Shown: piece after piece, positions 56,513 to 64,000 of the stretch
Layout: each line of letters opens with the position of its first letter
Numbering within the stretch: the stretch's first letter is position 1
Assembly: GCF_023898315.1 (NCBI RefSeq)
Contig: NC_064614.1
Location: forward strand, 503,704,109 to 503,768,108
DNA: 64,000 bases
Direction: 5' to 3'
Source: Schistocerca nitens
Taxonomy: Eukaryota; Arthropoda; Insecta; Orthoptera; Acrididae
Notes under the pieces: model-generated
Told to the model about the DNA's origin: nothing
Databases searched by the model: none
Seen by the model: only the letters and a program-made list of their open reading frames with translations
Made by a program: the position numbers and the translations under genes

Positions 56513-59160
56513 CCTACTTTCACTTTTTCCATACCACCTCCGTTGTTTGTTATTCGAGTACCAGGGCCCGCACTCCTCTCGTTATTTCCGGTTCTTCACA
56601 GAGGCGTGTTCTGCCCCTTCGTTCTTCGTTATTCATGCCTGTTTCATCACACTAGAACTTTCAGTCACATCTAACGACTGTATCATATGATGCTGTGCTT
56701 ATGCCGTACACTATTGGCAGTCGAAAATGGATCGCTGTTTTTCTTCAAATGCAGAAAACGAAACAACGCATGATACCGTACTTAAACAATAGGCTGCGCC
56801 TTTCTATTTTGGCTTCTCTAGCGATGTGCTACGGTACTCTGGCCGCTGAATTTCAGTGTGTACCTGCACTGTAGATGAACAGAATGTGATGAGAATAAGT
56901 GCAGATATTTTATATGTGGTTCCTTAATATGCACACAAATATCGGTGTGTTGTTATTTTTTTTTCAATCTGCACCAAACTGTCTACCCACATACACGTCA
57001 CACAATTTAGTACCTGACTGTTTCCTGCACTGTCGTAACAGCATTACTAAGCAGACTACATGCATCTGTGTGGTTAAACCGCTTTGCATCCGCGGTCTAC
57101 ACCTCAGCACCTGACCTGCTACCCAGGGGAAAATAAACATTAATGGACAGCTCTTGCCACGTGTACTTGAAGGTAGGGACCAACCTAAAACCATGCTACT
57201 CCTAACACCTGTAATTATTGGTCTGCCAATAACGTAAATAACGATGAAATTTTCTTCAGAAGGCACCACACTTGTACCTGTTACATCCTGAATATCTGTA
57301 AAAATGAAAGAAAAATGTTTTTTTTTCTTTTAGGTGCTAAATAAAACCTTTAAACTAACCCTTTTAACTCGCTTCTAGCATAAAGTGGAGGAACGTTGTA
57401 AGAAACAGGGCAGTGATATCATTTGGATTCTTCTGAAATATTCCAATATTACTGTGACAGTCACAAAACAGAAAAATTACTCATGGTTAACACTTTTATG
57501 TAATATGCCTATAGTTTTAGTCATTAATCGTCTCATGTCATTCTACGCACTTCCAGATACTTACATCTCTGTTTCCGTGTACAATCTTCAGGAGATGTGC
57601 AGCTACATTTACATTCAACTACAGATTTCTCAACTACTGAGAAATAAGAAGGAAACTCCTTACATACCTAAAACATCTCCTGATGAATTTCCGGCAGCGG
57701 TCAACTGTTGAAAACAGACACATTACGAGTGGATGACAATGCATTTTGTATGGAACACACACAAGACTTTTAAATTAAAATGCAGTGTGACCAAAATTTT
57801 TCCCTGCTCAAGCATATAATTGCCGTACGTTACTGGGCAACGTTTACTCTCGTAACAATGACAAACTTTCATTCACATAGACTCGTCATTGAGACATTTC
57901 CAAAAATTTTCTCCTTGCCATAATATTTCCGGTGTTTGTGTGCGTTGCATTCCTGACATGGTGTCAGTACAATTAGACGCCGTTTTCATGGACAGATGTG
58001 GACAATTACCAACAAACCACGCTTTAGTAACCGGTCTACTACGCCAACGCTGATTCAATCGAATCTGTTTACGCTCCCTCTCCCCCAAGGCCGAGCGCTG
58101 CATGTTACACTATACGAGCATGTCGGGAGACGTAATTTCACGGGTTCAAAGTTGTCTGATAACCTGTTACGATACCGCGCGACACCGAATTTGCCAAGCC
58201 GCCATACCGTCCTCTTTACTGTAGAAATATCTAACGACAGTCGAGAAAGGGGCACGCAGGCGCCAGCTCGCTGAACAGCCGTTACCAGTGCGCGGGCTGT
58301 ATGAGAAAGATCGTCTTAAATTCAAGCGGACGCACAATACTGGAGGAGTAACTGCAATCGCCTGCCGTGTACAGTCGGAGCCCCTCACTGTGGCGCCCTC
58401 GCAGTCCCCAGCCTCCCTCCCCTGTCACCCTCCCCATACACTCCTCCCCACTCCACGCCCCCACAGAGTTTCTTTCGCCCGCCCGCGCGCCCCTTGCTAC
58501 CACACCCACGTCCGCGCCGATAGCTCGCCTAATATTTCTGGCCCGCGCGGCCACCTCTCGCCTCGCCCCAGATACGAATGTTGAATTATGGCCGGCGGTT
58601 TTCCTCGGCCACCCTCGAACATCCGCTTCGGCTATTCCGATTTTTATTTGCGCCCGCAACGCCACATGCATTTGGTTTCTCAATTCAGTCACCCACCGGC
58701 TTCACACAGATAGCGTGTGGATTCTCCAATCGATCAGTCTTGGCTTCAGTTCTTCGTTGCATCCTAGTGACTTAGTATAGTGTGTATGATTGTTGACAAT
58801 TCCATTTACTTGATAGTGCATTGCATTGGATGTAAGTAGAGGATAGAGGATTTACAGTATATGTAGATATTTGAAGTACGTTCTTTCTGTAGGACCTACA
58901 TATCAGATGGGAGGTAGAAAATATTTGATTTTATGAGTTCCCTGGATGACACAGATTAAGAAAATGCCAAAACAGTAACTACAGTATAATACAACCAGGT
59001 TATGAGATTGATGTAAAGAGTGTTTAGAAGTCACATACACTATATTATTATATTGGATAACATCTTTTTTTGCCTACATTTCGCAAATACTCTTTTTTAT
59101 TTTTAGAAAACTTACATTTACGATTAGAAACATGACACATTTCCGATGTCAGTATTTCAA
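56513..59160. other. Unassigned DNA around a GC-rich patch
   Basis: Apart from the CpG-rich patch I recognise nothing. Frames of 101-108 codons (56964-57269 minus; 57385-57711 plus) lack motifs. Confidence 0.45.
58265..58690. other. GC- and CpG-rich patch
   Basis: About 425 bp are strikingly richer in C and G than the AT-rich flanks, with many CpG (for example GCCCGCCCGCGCGCC). Open frames run on both strands (58282-58692 minus; 58288-58584, 58367-58780 plus), as GC-rich DNA tends to give by chance. It could be an unmethylated promoter/5' exon island or a repeat; nothing decides. Confidence 0.5.
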
Positions 59161-59163
59161 ATA

Positions 59164-59510
59164 CACTACCTGATCAAAAGTACCCAGAAACTCTTCCGTT
59201 ATGAAGACTTGACCACTTGACTTCACGAGAGGCGGACCAACCAGTATAAATGGGGATGGGGAGTTTTGTTTTGTGAGGAGAAAAGCATGAGTTGATCAGG
59301 AGAGCTTAGTGACTTAGAATGTCTACTAGTAATTGGATTTTAGCTGAGTAACAATTCCATCAGACACATTTCAATCCCCGTAAAGCTACCCAAGTCGACT
59401 ACAGGTGATGTGATTGTGAAATGGGAACGCGAAGGAAAATCCACAGCTAAACCAAGACCAGGGTGCTTCATGTACTGATGAGGGACTGGGACCGTCGGAC
59501 ATTGCGGACG
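59164..59510 (+). mobile_element. 5' end of a Tc1-like element, truncated
   Basis: A terminal-repeat-like start (TACACTACCTGATCAAAAGT at 59162-59181) is followed by the transposase N-terminus in broken frames: ELSDLECLLVIGF, a helix-turn-helix with KLPKSTTGDVIVKWEREG and TAKPRPG. Similarity stops near 59510, so the catalytic domain is gone. Confidence 0.85.
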
Positions 59511-59569
59511 CTGTTATTTTATAACACAGGTTAACTAAGGACATTCAGTTAATTTACTGGCAGTGAAAA

Positions 59570-61132
59570 TTACACACTCATGTTCAGAAGAAACAGAATA
59601 CCTTGAACGATTAGAGAGAGGACGTTCATATCCACAGGACATGTGTATTAATATGTTCCGCAGAAATGATTGGCATTTCAGTGACCTGAGTTCAGCATAT
59701 GTGCTGTTGCCTAGTAGGTAGAGGAACCGCCATGGGACTTGGTAATTTGTTCCATGCGTGATGGCATCGAGGCGTATAAGGCCCGAATGGCGTCCTGTGG
59801 TATAGGCATCCATGCTGCGTTCATCTGGTTTCAAAGTTCATCTGTGGTTCTTGGGATTGGGTCACAGTGCTGCACCTGTTGTTGCACCATATTCGCCACA
59901 TTTTCGATTGGCGACAAGCTTGGTGCTCAGGAGGGCCAGGGCAAATGACTGACATCCTGTGACACCAAGAAGGCACGTGTTTGTACAGCAACATGTCGTC
60001 GTGCATGGTCTTGCTGAAAATGGTGTTTGGATAGATTGTGCGGAAAGAGGATGGCCTTCAGTCGCAGGACGTCATTCACGTAGCTCCCACTGGTCGCAGT
60101 GGCCTGGACAGGCACCAACTGTGATTTGTGGTTCTATCCAAAACCACACCACACCATAACGCCTTCAGTTGGCACTGTGGGTCACGTGCGTATGCAGTCA
60201 CTGTGATGCCACTCCGCCTGTCTGCGGTGAACGAAAATGTGGCCATCAATGTCAAACAAACAGAACCTGCATTCAAATGGTCCAAATGGTCTAAGCACTA
60301 TGGGACTTAACATCTGAGATCATCAGTCTCCTAGACTTAGACCTACTTAAACCTAACTAACCTAAGGACATCAAACAAATCCGTGTCCGAGGCAGGATTC
60401 GAACCTGCGACCGTAGCAGCAGCGCGTTTCCGGACTGTAGTGCCTAGAACCACTCGGCCACAACGGCCGACCGAACCTATATTCGTCCGAAAAAACTGTC
60501 TCATGCCATTCCTGTCTCCAGTGACGTCGTTTCACACACCATTGCGGTCTAGCATGTTTCTGCACATTCGTCAGAGGTAGTTGGAGAAGTGGAGGACGCA
60601 CACACAAACCATGCCGTAATAAACGGCGACGGACTGTCACCCTTGGTAGTGTACGTTGTGTTACACTGTTCCACTTTTTCGTCAGAGCCGAGAAGGACGC
60701 GTATCTGTATTGCAATGCCATTTCAGGGGAAGTGTCGATGTTCTCGGGGTGTTGTCTGGGTGATGTGAGCTAACTCATCTCGTCGTGGTTTACGGCCATT
60801 CTGCGCACAACTATTGCACTGCAGAAACACTTCGTCCCCATGAGCAGCAATTTCCCGAATGGATGCGTCACATTCTCTCATGCCAATAATACGCCTTCTT
60901 TCAAATTGACTGATCGGTTCGCGCATCCGTCTGCGAAGCATTCTGCACGTCTGCCCATGTCACACTGGTCCATTACGATCACTTTACAGCTCCGCAATGT
61001 CGATGTTGACATTGAACCCGAGGGCCGCAATGTTTCAAATGCTAATCATTTCTGCAGAACATGTCTTCTGAATATGTAGGTCCTATCACTAGTCGTTCAG
61101 TGTGTTCTGTTTCTTTATGAACATGAGTGTAT
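59570..61132 (-). mobile_element. Tc1-like element with TIRs, split by a SINE
   Basis: The left end (TACACACTCATGTTCAGAAG, then AAACAGAATACC and TTGAACGATT) and the reverse complement of the right end (AATACACTCATGTTCATAAA, then GAAACAGAACACA and CTGAACGACT) form ~40-bp imperfect terminal inverted repeats. On the minus strand the transposase starts at 60941 (MLRRRMREPISQFERRRIIG), continues to VFSDEYRFG at the SINE and resumes as FCLFDIDGHIFVHRR, HHFQQDHARRHVAVQTRAF and SPIENVANMV. All three acidic catalytic positions remain, the last two separated by 34 positions. Frameshifts near 60720, a TGA before PSLSPIE and the SINE inactivate it. Confidence 0.9.
60274..60472 (-). mobile_element. tRNA-derived SINE, type A, inside a transposase gene
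   Basis: Reverse-oriented copy with head CGGCCGTTGTGGCCGAGTGG and B box GGTTCGAATCC. The flanking duplication is slightly diverged: GAACCTGCATT (60263-60273) and GAACCTATATT (60473-60483), 9 of 11 matching. Confidence 0.93.
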
Positions 61133-62067
61133 TACTAGCTTAACATCAGCAGACGTGATGTTTCATATATACACTCACGTACAGAGCGAAAGACAAAGAC
61201 TTCTGAAAGTGTACGGTTCTTCTCATCAAAACACGGCCTTGCTGGTGAGTACAACGTTGCAGAAAGGATACGTGGTATCATATTTTATGCAATGCCTATG
61301 CCTTACTACGATTCAATTTGTAAGACTATGTTCACAAGGAATATTTTCGTTCGAACATACCTCCTAAAACTTATCAAATTTATTTTGCGTCACTTATGTA
61401 TTATCTCGTTTTTGTATTTTCACGATCACTATCGACATCAGTTTCTTCAAAATCTGCGCTACTCGACAGAGCCCTCCTTTTACTGACTACGTTACTCTCA
61501 CCGGTTAGTATGTAGCTATCAGGAAAGCGGTGAACAGGTGCTGACTTACCAGTCTTCGTATGGCCCAAGGAGATTGCCGTTTTCCATTGAACTGTCATAT
61601 TACCGAGAAACTTTTTTGTATGTGAAAAACGTGCGTGACGAAGTGTTTTAATTGTTATCACGAACTGAACCAAATTTTATGCGGTAGCTGGTAGCATATA
61701 CATAAAGTTCATCACTTTCAAGAAGGATACCTATACTACAAATGGAAATTGTAGACAAAAAAGTTTCACCGATTCTTGACAGAAATAATGGCGTCCACAT
61801 TCATGGGTTGACAACCTCATCACATCTCGTGCTATGTCAAGAGAGATTGTACATCGCTTGTTACCAGAACATGGGCTTTGAGATGGTATTTGGATACTGC
61901 TCACTGACGTTCGTCGGCTCAGTGTTTTCCAGTCATCCTACACGAGAAGCTGCCGGTGTCCCAGGTGGACTTACTAATCACTTTATTACATATAGTCCTT
62001 CAAATGCGGAGTGGCAAGTGTGTGATGAATCACAGCAACATCTGGGCTGAAATTTAGAAATTGCTAA
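61133..62067. other. Unassigned DNA
   Basis: A 90-codon minus frame (61673-61401) ends in a Ser/Glu/Asp-rich tail (SSSADFEETDVDSDREN); a 102-codon plus frame (61742-62050) has no motif. A good splice-donor-like GTAAGTCAG lies on the minus strand near 61540-61548, but no gene model can be supported. Confidence 0.4.
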
Positions 62068-62075
62068 TTAATAAA

Positions 62076-62246
62076 ATGGTTCAAATGGCTCTGAGCACTA
62101 TGGGACTTAACTTCTGAGGTCATCAGTCCCCTATAACTTAGAACTACTCAAACCTAACCAACCTAAGGGCAGCACACACATCCATGCCCGAGGCAGGATT
62201 CGAACCTGCTAACGTAGCCCGCTCGGCCACCCATGCCGACCGCTGC
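62076..62246 (-). mobile_element. tRNA-derived SINE, type A, head partly deleted
   Basis: Reverse-oriented copy in which part of the tRNA head is missing (CGTAGCCCGCTCGGCC joins across the usual interval). The flanking duplication TTAATAAA lies at 62068-62075 and 62247-62254. Confidence 0.9.
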
Positions 62247-62449
62247 TTAATAAACCTACCGTAGGCACTATTGGCTTTTCAAATCCTGAGCTGTAATAAA
62301 TATGTTGTGAAACCAACAGTTAGCTGCTGTAATACGTTGAAATGATCACCGGATCTCATTGCTCCAGCGTAGGTACGTGTATACAATCTAGTGACGCCAG
62401 TTCTGAACTGATAGCGGATTACAGCTTCTGCCACTCAACTTGGGTGCTC

Positions 62450-62980
62450 TTATTTGTGCTGCAGTCTTTCCGCATTCAGAAGGCAGATTATGTCGTGTTG
62501 AAGAAAACATTTTTTATAGTTAATTACTTTCTGTTGAAGGAAATTGATTTCATTATTACCGGTTATGAAAATTTCCTGAACGGCACGCTGTCGTCCTGAC
62601 TTGGCAGTACACTTATCTCGTTCTTTGGAATCCCCATCAGAATTTTCGGTGGCAACATCACTTTCTTCTGAAACCACTTCACGATTATCTTCAAAATGTT
62701 CATATGTGTGTGAAATCTAATGGGACTTAACCGCTAAGGTCATCAGTCCCTAACCTTACACGCTACTTAACCTAAATTATCCTAAGGACAAAAACACACA
62801 TCCATGCCCGAGGGAGGACTCTAACCTCCGCCGGGATCACGCGCTCAGTCCATGACTGCAGCGCCTGAGACCGGATGGCTAATCCCGCGCGATTATCTTC
62901 CCGCTCGGATGCATCTTGTTCTGGAATAACGTCCTCATCAGATTCGCTCAAGACATCGCTTAAGTTTTCAATATTGTAAA
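62450..62980 (-). pseudogene. Acidic reading frame split by a SINE
   Basis: If the SINE at 62693-62889 and one duplication copy are removed, the minus strand reads without a stop from KWPTVYNIENLSDVLSESDE through DVIPEQDASEREDN into REVVSEESDVATENSDGDSK and on to QRAVQEIFITGNNEINF, about 110 codons, ending at 62450. A TAA lies just upstream of KWPTV near 62985. Acidic, Ser/Asp/Glu-rich N-termini of this kind are common in DNA transposases such as piggyBac-like and hAT proteins, but no catalytic domain is adjacent, so identity is unknown. Confidence 0.4.
62693..62889 (-). mobile_element. tRNA-derived SINE, type B
   Basis: Reverse-oriented copy (CGCGCGGGATTAGCCATCCG head; body GTCCTTAGGATAATTTAGG). 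An 11-bp duplication CGATTATCTTC lies at 62682-62692 and 62890-62900. Confidence 0.95.
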
Positions 62981-63576
62981 CAGTGGGCCACTTTTAACAT
63001 GGGAAGTAGCAAGCAGACGACGGGTGAGCAGTATAGATGAACACTTCATCTATTTCCTAATAATGACGATCTTGTAGCTGACATCTAACATGCTGTACGC
63101 TGTAGGTACAAAATGAAACATAGTTAATGACATGATGGGGAATTTTAGAGATGTACTTTGTCTTGTGGTGACGAATAGAGATGTACCTTTTCAATTCTTT
63201 CCCACTTACTTTTACACATTGCACAACTGTAAATTGATAAGCAATTTCGAAATTAATTTAGGGATTAAGATGCTGTACAGAATAAGGACGGTGAGATAGT
63301 GAAAAGCTTTGCGTAGTGGAATTGTATCATGCACTAGTGGCTGTATATTTCTGATCCTCCAAACTGATGAGCCATTTATGCAGTTGGTGTTGGATTGGGT
63401 TGCTTGGGGAAGAGACCAATCAGCGAGGTCATGGGTATCATTATGTGGTGGTTTTCCTACTAAGATACAGCGGGTGGACGTGATACGAATGGATCAGATG
63501 TTATTTGAAAAAAAAAAAAAAAAACATTCTGTTCATGGAAAATTGTAAGTAACAGTTCTCCTATCTTTTATTTGTT
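62901..63576. other. Unassigned DNA
   Basis: Contains the upstream end of the acidic frame (to about 62980) and a poly-A run near 63509-63524. Nothing else is recognised. Confidence 0.5.
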
Positions 63577-63768
63577 GCCGGCCGTGTGGCCGAGCAGTTC
63601 TGGGCGCTTCATTCCGGAACCGTGCTGCTACTACGGTCGCAGGTTCGAATCCTGCCTCGGGTATGGATGTGTGTGATGTACCTAGGTTAGTTAGGTTGAA
63701 GTAGTGCTAAGTCTAGGGGACTGATGACCTCTGATGTTAAGGCCCATAGTTCTCAGAGCCATTTGAAC
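63577..63768 (+). mobile_element. tRNA-derived SINE, type A
   Basis: Head GCCGGCCGTGTGGCCGAGCA, B box GGTTCGAATCC, body GTACCTAGGTTAGTTAGG and AGAGCCATTTGAACC. No clear target duplication was found, so ends are approximate. Confidence 0.88.
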
Positions 63769-64000
63769 CTACTCAGCGGTACTACCGTGGGGCGATGTTC
63801 ACGTGGACCGAATGTGCGCGTTATACAAAATATCCAGCACTATGCCGGAACAAGCTCAGCCACTGTCTTACCAAAGAGGCAGTAGGGTATGTCATACGAA
63901 AGACAGTGAAAATGGGGAGTTCGAAAAAATTTGAAAAACCAGTTTTCATGTCAATAAAACTACTCACCACGCATATCTGCTTGGTCCGGTCACATTAAGG
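63769..64000. other. Unassigned DNA to window end
   Basis: A 67-codon plus frame (63795-63998) runs to the edge with no recognised motif. Confidence 0.5.

Noticed and set aside
58282..58780. Long overlapping frames in the GC-rich patch (136, 98 and 137 codons)
   Set aside because: Frames open on both strands at once are expected from GC-rich composition; no domain or codon pattern favours any.

Overview
The window reads as intergenic, repeat-dominated DNA from a large insect genome. The tRNA-headed SINE families, the CR1-type LINEs with GTAGAT-repeat tails and the many Tc1/mariner elements recall grasshopper/locust (Schistocerca-type) repeats. That attribution is from memory and was not searched. 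I found no host protein-coding gene, no rRNA gene, no functional tRNA gene and no CRISPR array. Nearly every recognisable coding stretch is transposon-derived.

Layout. 1-7.5 kb: end of a young Tc1-like element, two SINEs, one SINE-split Tc1-like pseudogene and unassigned DNA. 7.7-11.9 kb: a decayed CR1-type LINE split by a solo LTR with a 4-bp target duplication. 14.7-21.1 kb: mariner and Tc1-like remnants, a reverse-strand CR1-type LINE and several SINEs. 23.4-29.7 kb: a tRNA-headed repeat family flanks a CR1-type LINE. Beside it lies a three-layer nest (repeat > SINE > RTE-type LINE) whose innermost member has an uninterrupted 881-codon reading frame, 5'-truncated. 30.9-31.7 kb: a long palindromic element. 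34.0-39.8 kb: a Tc1-like element (frameshifted at its second catalytic Asp), a second Tc1-like fragment abutting it, a Penelope-like element hit by two SINEs, and another CR1-type LINE. 41.1-49.4 kb: two internally deleted DNA transposons, a Tc1 remnant, two LINE remnants and a Helitron-like tandem repeat region. 50.4-56.5 kb: a 394-bp palindromic MITE, a mariner pseudogene and a probable solo LTR. 59.2-64.0 kb: two Tc1-like elements, one split by a SINE, plus an acidic reading frame split by a SINE.

How the parts relate. The interest is archaeological: at least ten insertions have clean target-site duplications, so a relative insertion order can be read directly. The RTE LINE and the Tc1-like family represented at both 1-140 and 34013-35427 look youngest. 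The CR1-type LINEs, the Penelope element and the mariner pseudogenes look oldest. I saw no convincing undescribed multi-gene system; the nearest to novel are the non-autonomous elements, the chimeric SINE heads and the acidic split reading frame.
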